Source of the DNA: Siphonodentalium dalli
Lineage: Eukaryota > Mollusca > Scaphopoda > Gadilida > Siphonodentaliidae
Direction: 5' to 3'
NCBI GenBank assembly: GCA_032622095.1
Contig: CP136062.1
Span: 227,804,578-227,868,577 of the forward strand
Length of the DNA: 64,000 nt
Part shown: positions 23,285 through 34,538 of the stretch, in pieces
How the letters are laid out: each line of letters begins with the position of its first letter
Numbering within the stretch: the first letter of the stretch is position 1
Notes under the pieces: generated by a model
What the model saw: only the letters and a program-made list of their open reading frames with translations
What the model was told of the DNA's origin: nothing
Databases searched by the model: none
Translations under genes and position numbers: made by a program

Positions 23285-23385
23285 AAAAAAGTTTAGCCAA
23301 AAGTTTAGCCAAATGAAATTTTTATTAGCCAAATTTGAAAAAGATTAGCCATTGGCTAATTTGGCTACCGACAGCGCGAACACTG
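23285..23385 (-). mobile_element. hAT-type element end (solo fragment)
   Basis: Ends at 23385 with a terminus that reads CAGTGTTCGCGCTGTCGGTA on the minus strand, followed by several TTTGGCTAA / AGCCAAAT subterminal repeats. The end at 32521 (CAGGGTTGGCGCTGG followed by TTTGCCAAAT repeats) has the same design and leads into a hAT transposase, so this is taken as a related hAT terminus. No transposase lies beside it here. Confidence 0.6.
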
Positions 23386-23430
23386 ACCAGGACACAAACT
23401 TTCCAAGTGTTGGGAATTTCCAACCTGTCA

Positions 23431-24003
23431 CCCCCCCCCCCCCTAAGGTTGGAAAATTTCTAACTGATAACCATTTAAGTCCAAAATTTTGACAAAAAAT
23501 AGTAAAATATGCAAATATTGGTCCAAAAATAATTAATTCCCCCTAATATATTGTTTGAAAATCAAACTACAAGAACATTTTCAACCTATTGTTGGTGTGA
23601 AATTTCCAACTAATGTTTTGGCAGGTATGAAATTTACAACTGTGAGAATTTTGACCAAAGTTGTGGGGGGGGGGGGGGGGGGGGGGGGGGTGAGACACAC
23701 CAAACCCCCCTGTCTCTGGTTCGTTGTGAAGAACTACTTGGTTCTTAACGAAAATCCATGGAAAGAAGACTTGGTTCTTACGTAGAACCAAGTAAGAACC
23801 AACTTGTTCTTACCATGAACCAAAAGCTTATTTGGTTCCGTTATACAGGGACAATGTATATTGATGTATATAGATTTTGATTCTTTGTCATCTTTTGGTT
23901 CTTCGTTTGGTTCTTCGCATGGGTGCTTTCTGAGACACGCTAATTAATTCTTTTTTCTTTTTGTTTGGTTCTTCGTGGACCCCCCCCCCCCACCCCCCCC
24001 CCC
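23431..24003. repeat. Homopolymer G/C runs
   Basis: C run at 23431-23443, a 26-base G run at 23665-23690, and a C run broken by a single A at about 23980-24003. Such runs are prone to sequencing and assembly error and may adopt G-quadruplex structure. Between them lie repeated GGTTCTTCG / AAGAACCAA words. Confidence 0.8.
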
Positions 24004-24245
24004 TCCGTGTAGAACCGAAACTCATAAAGTTGCAACGAAGAACAAAGTTTATTGTTTATGCTATATAGGGACAAAATTAAGAACCAAATAAGCTTTTATG
24101 GTGAAGTATAAATTTGCCAATAATTGTCCGAATTTTATCTAAAATATCACCAATTTGCCCGAGTTCCATATTTTTATGGTGTAGTATAAATTTGCCAATA
24201 ATTGTCCGAATTTGATCTAAAATATCACCAATTTGCCCGAATTTT
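23812..24245. repeat. Inverted repeat and 76-bp tandem duplication
   Basis: AAAAGCTTATTTGGTTC (about 23821) faces GAACCAAATAAGCTTTT (about 24080) across ~250 bp. Directly after, a ~76-bp block (TATGGTG(A/T)AGTATAAATTTGCC to ATCACCAATTTGCCCGA) occurs twice, at about 24096-24170 and 24176-24242. Confidence 0.75.
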
Positions 24246-24702
24246 GAGCTTTCAAAACGTTGGGGGGGGATACAGTCCCCCTACCCTGGCCCATACGGCT
24301 CTGATTGAACTCACCACTGTATGTCATATCATGACTGATACAAGTCATATATAGAATAAAATCGTCACCAAACCAAATTATAATTATATGTATATAGGAG
24401 GTATAATTATATGGTTATGCATGAATCACAAATCGGATGTTCATCTTCAAATGTCAACCGGTACAGATGATGCAAAAACTATGCAAACGGATACAATAGT
24501 GGTAGTAAGGTGACGATTGTCATTCACATTTAGGTCATTTTGTCTCCCGCGGTGCGCTGATGACATGCTTATGTCATCCTTTCCGTCACGCCATACATCA
24601 CCCGTCACGCCATACATCACCCATACATGTTTGGGGATGTTTGTGGATTCATATGGGAAACCGCAATAGGAAATCACCTCATCCAGAAATGGAAACCATA
24701 TG

Positions 24703-25160
24703 TGACCCGCATATCAAATCCAGTCGGAAGTCGGGATTTTTTTTACCCTGTGCCAATGCATTCTCTTATAAATGCGAGTCGACCATAGGTCGCCTCGCAT
24801 ATATAAAAGAATGCATTGGCCTAACAATTTTAATAATTTGTTCTTGTATTCTTTAACAATTTTATAATTTCACCCATACAGAGCCCCAGACAAAGATGAG
24901 CAGACGACACTCTTCTATGTGCTTCTAAGCCTTCTATATATATGTGGGGCTCCCTGCAGGGTAATGGATGTTTTTTTTATTTTATGTCCTAAAAAATTGT
25001 AAGAAACATTTATTTAAAAAACATGATAAAAAATTGTTAAGCCAATGCATTCTCTTATATATGCGAGGCGACCTATGGTCGACTCGCATATATAAGAGAA
25101 TGCATTGGCACAGGGTAAAAAAAAATCCCGAGTTCCGACTGGATTTGATATGGCGGGTCA
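24703..25160. repeat. T1 palindromic element, copy D (GACCCGC shell)
   Basis: Outer arms TGTGACCCGC...ATATCAAATCCAGTCGGAAG and CCGACTGGATTTGATATGGC...GGGTCACA enclose the T1 cassette: hairpins at about 24754-24822 and 25041-25109. The long spacer has the nested AGAGCCCCAGAC / GTGGGGCTCCCTG pair. The shell is completely different from the TTAACCCTTTACCC shell of copies B, E, F, G, M and N. Confidence 0.85.
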
Positions 25161-25577
25161 CATATTCGCGCAATGCTACAGTATAGGTTACAAACAACTA
25201 AATAATTGAAATTATACCCCTTGGCATTTGTGTAGGGAAACTCGAGTCAACATAAAACAAATACCGGCAGCTGAATGGTGTATAATATCTTCGGTTGTTT
25301 AATGTGAAAGAAAAAGGAAATTTATAGGCTATCTTAATTCCTTGGCCATTTGTGTGGGATTGTTCGTCAAGGGTCTACGTTGGTCGCCAAATTGGATAGG
25401 GGTGGGGAGTATTTGTCTACACTGAATTGTTTTGCACAAAAGGGGGTAGTTGTGGACATGCCAATTTATTCCCAGGAATAAGTATGGTAAGGCACCATTT
25501 CTTTTTGACAACTTATGTCCGACGTGGAGTTCTAAATGCCAAAATATTTCAAGTGTGCCTCAGTACAGTAATGAATC

Positions 25578-26540
25578 GTGGGCATGGCTTAACCATAACA
25601 TTGTCGCCTATGGGAAATAATTAGTTGATTGTAACCTGTAAGTTACAAACAACTAATCAAGCCTACAAATAGTGTGTCTGTCGTTTGCAGAATGAGGTCC
25701 CCAGAGGGTGAATTTAGAGATGCTATACCACATAGCTAGCAAGCATCACCAAATGCATCCTCTTGGATTAGGCCTCATCTTCCGAGAGGTATCTATAGTC
25801 TCAAATTAACATTGTTTTAGTTACCTTTTCCCTTCTGGGAGTTTCTATTTCCCCTAATTTGCAGAAGAAAAATGCATATCGAGGACACAAATGGATGAAC
25901 ATCACCATCTTCAACTGGGGAACTTCAATCTGATCCTATAGGTATCCCATACAAGTAAAAGGCCTAAGCAGAATGAGGTCCCCAGATGGTGAATTTGATG
26001 ATGCCAGCCCGCAAATAACTGCTCAACTAACACACTGTCCTGATTGGTTCTGATTAATGATTATGTAGAAGAGCAAGTCTGCAAATAGTGTGTCTGTCAT
26101 TTGCAGAACGAGGTTCCCAGAGGGTGAATTTAGTTATGCTATCCCGCACAATGGGCTAGCATCACCAAATTCACCCTCTGGGGATCTATAGTCTCAAATT
26201 GACATTCTTTTTAGTTACTTTTTCCCTTCTTGGTAGTTTCTAGATCCCCTAATGTGCAGAAGATAAAACGCATAATCGAGGTGACTAATGTGTGAACATC
26301 ACCAACTTCATCTGTGGAACTTCAATCTGATCCTAGGTCTCCCATAGCAGTTGAGGCCTGAGCAAAATGAGGTTCCTGGAGGGTGAATTTGGTGATGCTA
26401 ACCTGCTGTGCGGGTTAATGTCACTAAATTCACCCTCTGGGGACCTCATTCTGCTATTGACATACACACTATTTGCAGGCTTGTTATGTTCCATAGGCGA
26501 CAGTGTTAACAGTAATCCCACGGCGATGGGTTAAGCCTAT
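25578..26540. repeat. T5 foldback element with internal duplication
   Basis: Terminal arms about 150 bp long: GGCATGGCTTAACCATAACA with TTGTCGCCTATGG on the left match, inverted, CCATAGGCGACAGTGTTAAC with GGGTTAAGCC on the right. Inside, a ~400-bp block containing TTTGCAGAA(T/C)GAGGT, GAGGGTGAATTTAG, CTATAGTCTCAAATT and CTTCAATCTGATCCTA is present twice (about 25668-26060 and 26084-26420). Confidence 0.75.
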
Positions 26541-27605
26541 TTGAACTTTCAATGATCAATTTTCCAACGGAACGTCATCCGATACACCATGCATTTGGTG
26601 ACAACAAACGCACTCTTTTCGGTATTTTTTAACAACATGAATCTTGTATTTCCACAACTACCCCATTTACTGCACACATTTAGCTAGATGTCCGTATATA
26701 CACTCCTAACTTTGGCACAGAATGGGGTGATAGTTCTCCTTGTAATCTTCTATATCGATATTCATTCAAGACCCGGAAACATAACAGGACTATTGGCTTT
26801 CATTCTTTGGATGTATATAAATAATTCCCAGTTTCTCTCAAATCTGCCGATGTTGTCGAAAACCAAGAGTCGGACAATTGGAGAACAAGCCTCAAACAAA
26901 ACTGAGCTTGGAACATCTGGACGACGAACGGAATTCAGGTATCAAACCAATACAATACAATATGTTTATTTCCCATTAAACAGTAAAAACAGTGTTTGAG
27001 ATATAATACATAATATAACAGGCGGGGTATACATTGAAATAGATAATATATACATATTCACGTGTATATACATATTCATAGGGATAACAATTGTTACGAG
27101 GTTACAAAAACAAAAGTGGATTCTCTCTCCTTTAAGTATTAGTATAAAACTTCGACTTACAAGTAATTAACAATAAAATTTAGAAATGACCAATTTTCAT
27201 TCCATCACGACAGAGTTATTATTGATAATTTTCAATAACAATCATATTCATCCACTTTATTTTTTGATATGGGCAACACATTTTGCTGGTATAAAATAAT
27301 ATCAATACAATTTCTGGTATAATGTGAAAACTTCAGATAACTTTTTTTCCCTACTCCATCGTGTTATACTACATATATGTCGTTTTAAAGGAAACAAGGA
27401 GAGAGAGAGACCACATTATTAGAGTAAATTCATCAATATATAGTCACACACACGTAAACAAAAATTTAATTCAGTTTTCATGAAATATTTACCCCGGGTG
27501 AAAAAGTTATTTGGTAGGGATTACTCTCACTGATGTATATACGGTATGTTTCTGATCTAAATGATTTATCGATGAGCGAAGTGTCACCATATACAGTAAA
27601 TTTAG
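26541..27605. other. No recognised gene
   Basis: AT-rich sequence. A 103-codon frame at 26688-26999 has a hydrophobic N-terminal half but no family I can support. From 26945 (CAATACAATACAATATG) the sequence becomes low complexity, as at the end of an old retroelement. Confidence 0.4.
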
Positions 27606-28005
27606 TTAACCCTTTACCCAACACAGCGGCCCTGTGCCAATGCATTCTCTTATATATGCGAGTCGACCATAGGTCGCCTCGCCTATATAAGAGAATGCAT
27701 TGGCTTAACACATTAAAAATTATAAAATTGTTAAAGAATGTAAGAAAAAATGGTAAAAAGTGTTAAAAAAAAATATTTTTTAGGCCAATGCATTCTCTTA
27801 TATATGCGAGGCGACCTATGGTCGACTCGCATATATAAGAGAATGCATTGGCACAGGGCATAACTGTAACCATCACAATGTGGCCAATGAGCCGGTTCCA
27901 ATGATATCCATATTTGTATGGTTTTATTGAGACAGACCCAAGATAATTTAGGCTGTTGAAGCTTTATTTGGCCGTTTTTGGCCGGTTTGTTGGGTAAAGG
28001 GTTAA
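27606..28005. repeat. T1 palindromic element, copy E (TTAA shell)
   Basis: TTAACCCTTTACCCAACA ... TGTTGGGTAAAGGGTTAA with intact TTAA on both sides, hairpins at about 27637-27705 and 27783-27851, then the ~150-bp unique right tail. Confidence 0.9.
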
Positions 28006-28029
28006 AGGGATACCAGACCATTCGACCGC

Positions 28030-28250
28030 CCAGTAAAAGTTCAGAAATGTGCCGGGAGGATGTGGTTCCTCGCGAAGGCTATACAGATAGCGAGAAACAA
28101 AGCGTGGACCTATCGCGGGGGGGGGGGGGGATGTAGCGAAGAAACTGGATAAAGCATTGTTTCGTGTTTTGCTCATCTAATCTGTAACATTCTTTTGTCT
28201 TCAATATTTTTGAGTGTGTTATTTTTTCAGTTTAAAATGGAACTTAATAT
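28030..28250. repeat. Diverged repeat, first copy
   Basis: Shares ordered words with 29590-29800: AGTTCAG, GGGAAACAAAGCGTGGAC (here GAGAAACAAAGCGTGGAC), GGATGTAGC, TTTCGTGTTTTGCTCA, TTCAG(T/A)TTAAAATGGAA and AGAGCTTACAG-like ends. A G run lies at 28118-28131. The nature of the repeat is unknown. Confidence 0.6.
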
Positions 28251-28525
28251 TTCAAGACTGCTAAGGGCTTACAGATAAGACAAGAAAAACATATAGCCAT
28301 ATCAATCTCAACAGTGTGTGTGGTGAAAATTAATGTTAATGTGCAGTGTGAACAGCAGTGAGGAATCAACTGGAATTAGGCCACATTGTTAAGAGATGTT
28401 GTAGTCAGCTTTAACTTGGTCATGAACCTATGACCCAGAACTCATCTCAGCCCAATTGTTTTATTGATTAACATGCATGACATGAACATTATTCGTGGTA
28501 GTTACCTTTCTAATCGAAATGACCA

Positions 28526-28575
28526 TTAAATGAATCACAAATCAAGAAAATCTAAGTCTCCTCTCAAGGTCTTAA
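28526..28575. repeat. 50-bp direct repeat flanking T1 copy F (left)
   Basis: Begins TTAAATGAATCACAAATC and ends CTCTCAAGGTCTTAA, so it has TTAA at both ends. It is identical to 28966-29015 on the other side of the element. Confidence 0.95.
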
Positions 28576-28969
28576 CCCTTTACCCAACAAACCGGCCAAA
28601 ACCGGCCAAATAAAGCTTCAACAGCCTAAAATATCTTCGGTCTGTCTCAATAGAACCATACACATATGGATATCATTGGAACCGGCTCCTTGACCACATT
28701 GTGATAGTTACAGTTATGCCCTGTGCCAATGCGTTCTCTTATATATGCGAGTCGACCATGGGTCGCCTCGCATATATAAGAGAATGCATTGGCCTAAAAA
28801 AAAAAAAATTAACACTTTTTACCATTTTTTTTTACATTCTTTAACAATTTTATAATTTTTAATGTGTTAAGCCAATGCATTCTCTTATATATGCGAGGCG
28901 ACCTATGGTCGACTCGCATATATAAGAGAATGCATTGGCACAGGGCACTTCTGTTGGGTAAAGGGTTAA
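28572..28969. repeat. T1 palindromic element, copy F (TTAA shell, reversed)
   Basis: TTAACCCTTTACCCAACA ... TTCTGTTGGGTAAAGGGTTAA. Orientation is opposite to copy E: the long unique tail (CGGCCAAA, AAGCTTCAACAGCC, GGATATCATTGGAACCGG) is on the left and the hairpins follow (about 28725-28793 and 28872-28940). Confidence 0.9.
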
Positions 28970-29015
28970 ATGAATCACAAATCAAGAAAATCTAAGTCTC
29001 CTCTCAAGGTCTTAA
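28966..29015. repeat. 50-bp direct repeat flanking T1 copy F (right)
   Basis: Identical to 28526-28575 and overlaps the terminal TTAA of the element. Together they look like a target duplication far longer than the usual 4-bp TTAA. Confidence 0.95.
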
Positions 29016-29414
29016 GATATGATAGCATGGTTATATGAACTGCGCTTTTGAAAAACAAATCTATTTGACAGAAGTTCTTGGTACCGAAAAACAGTGAAAT
29101 TTGTCATGCCGTAAAAGTAAAGTAAATGAGGTTATAATTTCCAACGGGTCAATGATTTTAAATAATGTGTCACAATAATCGCTGGTACCAAATTTCACAA
29201 AGAAATTCGTGTCAGATTTTGAGAAAATCCATTTTGAAATACCAGTTAATTTTGGAAAAACGTGCGTCCTTAACATCACTATGCCGTCCGTACTTTTGTG
29301 TGCATTGTGTACATATAAATTGAATACAGCGAGACAATATTTAATTATTGATAGTCATGAATTGTCATGAAGATTCCTACCAGTATGAGAGTATTTGGAC
29401 GAACATCAGTGAGT

Positions 29415-29418
<4 letters not shown>
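29016..29418. other. No recognised feature
   Basis: AT-rich sequence with no gene or repeat recognised. Confidence 0.4.

Positions 29419-29461
<43 letters not shown>
29419..29461. repeat. (TA)n microsatellite
   Basis: About 21 uninterrupted TA dinucleotides. Confidence 0.98.
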
Positions 29462-29465
<4 letters not shown>

Positions 29466-29589
29466 ATTTAACGGTTGTTTAATTTAGCTGTTGTCGGAAA
29501 CGGCTCTCGACGAATCCGGAACTTGGGGGATAAACCACAAACATAAGTTAGTTTGCAACAGTTGGACTACGAATCGAATTTAGCACCAA

Positions 29590-29800
29590 TAGCAGAAGTT
29601 CAGCGCAGAGGGGATGGCGGGAAACAAAGCGTGGACATAATATGGGAGGATGTAGCAAAGACGCTATACACTGTAGATAAGATATGGTTTCGCGTTTTTC
29701 TCAGCTGTAATATTCTGTTGTCCTTAATAATAGTGTGTCTTTTCAGATTAAAATGGAATTTAATTTTCCAAATTTCTAAGAGCTTACAGTTGTACACAAA
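29590..29800. repeat. Diverged repeat, second copy
   Basis: Partner of 28030-28250, in the same orientation and 1.55 kb away. The open frame 29553-29819 runs through it, but the partner copy does not preserve that frame, so it is not called coding. Confidence 0.55.
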
Positions 29801-30110
29801 AAAAATAGCATACCTTTAATAATGTATGTGTTTGCATAAAACAACAGACTGAAAACTACTTAGTTTGAATTTTAAATGTATTTGGTCACTTTATCTAATA
29901 TTTTTAATAAAAACTGTTTAGACTTCCAAGTACAGTCAGAGTAGATATTCATGTTATGATCTATCAGCTGAAGACCTGGGAAAATGGGTTTTTATAGGTT
30001 CTAGATCACCACATTCATCCGTGCCCCCGGCCCTGTGTACTTATTGTTTCGTCATATTCGCCCCTGTTGCCACTATTTACACCAGCTCGTGTCGTAAACA
30101 ACATCGAACG

Positions 30111-30203
30111 GACCATATATAAACACACAGTCGCAGGTACCATACCATTATCTCCACCCGCGTGTCAACTCATTGTTGCTGGTAATTATTAATTCGTATT
30201 ATT
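30111..30203 (+). promoter_or_regulatory. Possible core promoter with TATA box
   Basis: TATATAAA at 30116-30123 lies 81 bp upstream of an ATG in fair Kozak context. The interval is suitable for a transcription start near 30145-30150 plus a short 5' UTR. This rests on motif spacing only; TATATAAA is frequent by chance in such AT-rich DNA. Confidence 0.3.
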
Positions 30204-30235
30204 ATGGCAGAGCATGACGTGTCGGTGTCCATAGG
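30204..30235 (+). CDS. Candidate first coding exon (10 codons + 2 nt)
   Basis: ATG GCA GAG CAT GAC ... reads MAEHDVSVSI and runs into a consensus 5' splice site GG|GTAAGT at 30236. Unspliced, the frame stops at the TAA within the donor, which fits a donor rather than an ORF. No downstream exon is identified, so this is a candidate only. Confidence 0.3.
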
Positions 30236-31046
30236 GTAAGTCTCGGGTGTGTAGGGGTCATGTAGGGGACATGTCCAGACAGCAGGTGCAACACGCTAGA
30301 TCACGTAGTCGTGTCCGTATTGGATTCATCCAGCTCCGTTCCGTGGTCTCAGAGATTCATCCAGCCCCGGTTCCGTGGTTTTAGTGCTACATGTCAAAGT
30401 TCTAGAGTAGCTTTTCCATATATTGAGCGTTTTGTTATTCATGACTTCCTTATATGGAAATGCTACTCCAGAACCCTGAACGGCCTGGTAGATCCAATAT
30501 GGCCGCGAGTTAGTGACAGGGCGTATCGAACTACTACTTATAACTCTATCGCTTCCCTCTCTTTTCCCCACAATCTCGCTCTCTCTCTCCTTCTCTTACT
30601 CGTTCTCTTCTCACCCTCCCTCCTATAAATATTGTACATATTCTCTTTTCCAAACTTCTCCTCTCCCATTTTCTCTTTCTCGTTCTCTCCTTCTCATCTT
30701 CCCTCTTTCGCCGTCTCTCTCGACACAAAATGAATTCCTCTCCAACATCATATGTACATTCACTAATGTAATTAGTTGGTAAGGGCTATAGTTGATAATA
30801 TTTGAATAGATGTGCCTGGTCCATGTGGTCCAAATACCAGAAATACATGGGCTACATGCCACTGTGTAGAGAAGAGTCACAATTAGCAGACATCATTTTC
30901 TGAGAAATAAACCGATCATAATCGATATTTTGGACAATATTCGGTTATGAAATCTAATAATCGCGACCGTCCTATTTTTGGAAGCGCTAAATATCATTTA
31001 ACTAATGCAATTAACGTCGTTTTCGATGCAATTCGGGGCGTATAGT
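30236..31046. repeat. Small repeats and polypyrimidine tract, no gene seen
   Basis: GATTCATCCAGC...TTCCGTGG is repeated at about 30323 and 30354. A hairpin at about 30401-30475 pairs AGTAGCTTTTCCATATA with TATATGGAAATGCTACT. A C/T-rich tract spans 30541-30722 (mostly TCTC, CTTC, CCCT words), capable of triplex formation. Beyond it no gene is recognised. Confidence 0.6.
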
Positions 31047-31310
31047 GGATCATGCCATCATGAATGTCTACTCTGGCTAACGCTCGATATTCCATCAGTA
31101 CAAAACCTGGGAACTTTTTGAAGTTTTGACAGGGAACCTTATAAAGTCGAAACAATAACGCGGGGAACATATTTCTTAGTTATTACAAGTATCTGTTCAT
31201 TAATAATGTACGTCAATGCATTGTAGGTGAAGGTCCCAACTCGAAATTTCACGATTTAAGTGACTTTTTGAGCGATTTTGCTTTGAATCGCTTACAATTA
31301 TGGAAAACTA
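31047..31310. repeat. T4 foldback family, left-arm fragment
   Basis: Matches the left arm of 48166-48690: GATCATGCCAT...GAATG, CAGTACAAAACCTGGGAAC, TTTTGACAGGGAACCTTATA, GGTGAAGGTCCCAACTCGAA, TTTCACGATTTAAGTGACTT. The right arm is absent. Confidence 0.8.
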
Positions 31311-32040
31311 TAATGGGCTTTCGGGATATTATTGTAATGTGTAACACAGTGTTCAAATGGAATTATGTAGTGTTTGAAATGCTTGAGATGTTCGTTCCGT
31401 TTGAAAGTTCTGACAATATAAAAGAAAATGGGTTGCAGTTTCTCTCTTGCCACAGGCAGATAACGCGTTTTCTTGTAGATGATTGATACTGGGATCGGAA
31501 TTCAGATTGCTACAATTCAAATGGAGACTGCAATCATGTATACTAAAATTGGCTCCAATTTAGTTGTTTGTGCAAATTCAAGATACAATAGTTTAATTGC
31601 TTTACCTGCATTAATCGATTTTTTTAAAGTACTAAACGGAGTTACGTTTTCTAATTTGTGATTTTCCCAGGCGCAATTCGTGCAACTTTCGTTTTCGTAA
31701 ATATTCTCTTTCATTTCCAAAACCACACACTTTATTGGGCTTAGTTCACGTAATTACATATTCTCTCATATAAACTCCATTACATTACTTCTATTCATTG
31801 CTAATAACCCGTATACCGGTACAGCATTTATTACACGCTTGTTCCTAGAAGTACAGTGTTATTGTCGTTCCATAGTCACAAATCCGTATGCAACGTACGT
31901 TCCATACGCATCTCGTTGACGTAAAATGACGTAAATGACGTTCGCCTCAACCACGAAACTGGAACTATTTAAATAAAAGAATCATCACACATGACAAACA
32001 CGCCCTGTATGAGCATAAATAAACCTTCTATTCCTGTATT
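31311..32040. other. No recognised feature
   Basis: AT-rich sequence. Open frames of 60-70 codons here have no recognisable domains. Confidence 0.4.
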
Positions 32041-32074
32041 TTTAATGCACGGATTCTAGGACGCGAAGCGTGTA

Positions 32075-32224
32075 ATAAACACAGAACGACACGATGTGTA
32101 AATGGGTTTGTCGATACGGCACTCGTGCTGTCGCGGAAGGATAGAACTCGAGGCGCAAGCTCCACGACAGCACTCGTGTCGTATTGACAAACCCATTTAC
32201 ACATCGTGTCGTTCTGTGTATTTT
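32075..32224. repeat. Foldback element, ~60-bp arms
   Basis: CACAGAACGACACGATGTGT with AAATGGGTTTGTC and GCACTCGTGCTGTCG on the left, and the inverted CGACAGCACTCGTG, GACAAACCCATTT and ACACATCGTGTCGTTCTGTG on the right. The loop is ~25 bp. Confidence 0.9.
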
Positions 32225-32444
32225 ATTTATGCACAATTTAGGTGCTTACCGTTACCGGAATAGGAACTTTGATGACTATGTTGGTAATTCACGTTTCATG
32301 ACGTAATTCTACGTTGGCGGAACTAATTAGTTTTATCTGTCGCTTTGATTTACGGCATTTTAGTCTTACCTGCATGGGACTTCGACTTCGGCATTTTTGG
32401 CACGGTGTATAAGTTACAGGGCGCGTTGTTGCCGGATACGTTGT

Positions 32445-32519
32445 CATATGAGGCGAAGTGAGATTAATATCGGGCGAGGCGCTAGCCGAGCCCGATATTA
32501 ATCTCGCTGAGCCTCATAT
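32445..32519. repeat. Near-perfect hairpin next to the hAT end
   Basis: CATATGAGGC...GATTAATATCGGGC with a centre around GCGCTAGC, then GCCCGATATTAATC...GCCTCATATG. It abuts the hAT-type terminus at 32521. Confidence 0.85.
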
Positions 32520-32520
32520 G

Positions 32521-33480
32521 CAGGGTTGGCGCTGGACCAAAATTTTTTCTTGCCAAAATTTTTGCCAAATGAATTTTTGTTTTTGCCAAATGAATTTTTT
32601 TTTTGCCAAATTAAATCGAAGGTCAAATTGGGGGAAAATTAGCGTTTCTATCTTTATTCATATAAAACGTAAACAGACACAGGTAAAATGACAACAAATC
32701 AATATTAAATGTTAATAGAAGACACAATACATTTAGACAAGCAATTGTCAAATACTAGTTTATCACATAAACCTATAGTATGGTAATGCACATTAATATT
32801 AAACATGAACAATTCTACGAGACTTAACATCAACCCACTTCAAAAATGCAGCAGCAAAATCAAACTCAGACACAGATGGTCCTTCGATAGAAACTTTCAT
32901 TAGATCATTGTGATAACGAACAGACAATCGATTGCGCGATTTTGTTTTAACAATGTTTTGAATGGAGAAGGCTCGCTCGAAGTCGACTGTTGATACGGGA
33001 ACACAGACTAGCCGTTCGGCAAACTGAGTTCCCAGTAAAACACTCTTGGGTATAAAACGGCCCTCCGATTTCAACAGATATCTCCCAAAAACAACAACAT
33101 TCTGGGATGAAGACATGTCCGTAGATTCGTCTAACATGACGCTGTAAACGGGTGATTGTCGAATTTCGTTGATGCAGTTTGTGTCGATCACAGAAATAAT
33201 GGCGTCATGGAATTCAGCGACACTTTGGTGATGGGTGCATGTACGTGGTCTGTTTGTCGACTTTTAGTGCCCGCCAAGTCACTGTTACCCTGGTGGATGC
33301 ACAGTTCGTTTAGGTCACCTAATAGGCTGTTGGGTAGCTGATGCTTTGCTATGAAGTAAGCATTTTTCATAGCAGCGACAACGGATTTCTCGGCTTTGAC
33401 GACGGCAGTTTTGTGGACTTCTTTCATGTTTTTTGATTCGTTGATCATTTGTACGGCAATGCTGTGATAATTTATGCCTG
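32521..33480 (-). mobile_element. Degenerate hAT DNA transposon fragment
   Basis: The 3' end relative to the transposase is at 32521 (CAGGGTTGGCGCTGG followed by TTTGCCAAAT repeats). A broken transposase on the minus strand fills 32799-33479. The other terminus is not identified. Confidence 0.75.
32799..33479 (-). pseudogene. hAT transposase pseudogene (KIAA1586/ZBED-like type), frameshifted and deleted
   Basis: Two minus-strand frames give one protein family. The upstream frame (to 33188) contains KAEKSVVAAMKNAYFIAKHQ, like the segment before the catalytic core. The downstream frame (about 33245 to 32799) contains VYSVMLDESTDMSS with the catalytic-region DEST motif, then PVSTVDFERAFS and KTKSRNRLS, the hAT C-terminal dimerisation region. 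One frameshift near 33230-33260 separates the frames. The several hundred residues normally between DEST and the dimerisation region are absent. An acceptor-like ATTTTCAG/GC at about 33479 suggests an exon boundary. Inactive by inference; the family assignment rests on motif resemblance. Confidence 0.75.
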
Positions 33481-34538
33481 AAAATTAAATATATCCACAC
33501 ATACACACAATAATTAAAATAATTTTGATGAGCTAGAAGTATTTTTATATATATCATTTATTAAAAAAATTATTAATTAATTTTGTTTTAAACATTAACT
33601 ATTTATCCTTGGAAAAATATCTAAGCGACATCTGGTAACTAATAACTTGATATTGTTACGCCATTATCATATTACAATCTCATATGAGTCATATGTCACC
33701 GTAGCCGGCAACAACGAGCCCTGTAACGATTTTATCATGTCATCCACATATCATATACGAAGTTCATTACATGCCAGTAAGTAAATATGTTGTCTATGGC
33801 TATTAACTTATGTAACGTCACAGTGACGCGTCATGGACGTTGAACGTCAACGCATTGAGTCAATGGCTAATCACCAGAAGCAGGACAACAAACTTGAGTT
33901 TGATAGTTAATTTATGAGTGTTTAGAATTTCTCAAATATATCACATGCAGGTTTTGGTATATGGTACTATGTCTTTAAATTAACAGAACTTGATTTCCGA
34001 CAGATATCCCTTTTCTTGGCGCCAAAATATACCGAAAATATACCCGAGGCGGCAGAGTTCCATGAAAAACAAAATGGCGGACATCGACCCCATATGTGGG
34101 AACCATGAGGGGGGTATGGATTCCATATGGGACGGGCTACAAAGATGACGACCCGATGTCTCCTGATATGCCTCTACAACGGAGCGTCCTCATTGGGAAT
34201 TAATCAAAAGTCACCCCTTTACTGGCTGACGTCTATTGGAATTCCCAACTTCGGAATCTAACCCATTTTAGGCCAGATTGTGGACTATCCCTGTTAACAT
34301 AGCTTTGGGGTGCTGTACTTATGCATGGGACTACAACCACTGAATCTGCGCATTATAGATATACTATATGCTTGCATGTTGAATACAATGATATTCTTCA
34401 ATTAAATAATTATTTTATACGCTATTCTTATTATTCAACGTATAACCCTGTGATGATTGTACATCACTACCATATGCATTTCGGGTTTGAAAATTAAACC
34501 CGACCATACAACAATACAACGCCAAGCTCGACAATGAG
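33481..34538. other. No recognised feature
   Basis: AT-rich sequence without a recognisable gene or array. Confidence 0.4.

Noticed and set aside
26688-26999. 103-codon frame with hydrophobic start and an IDIHSRPGN stretch, slightly like the start of LINE ORF2 proteins
   Set aside because: Similarity is too short to support; no endonuclease or polymerase follows.
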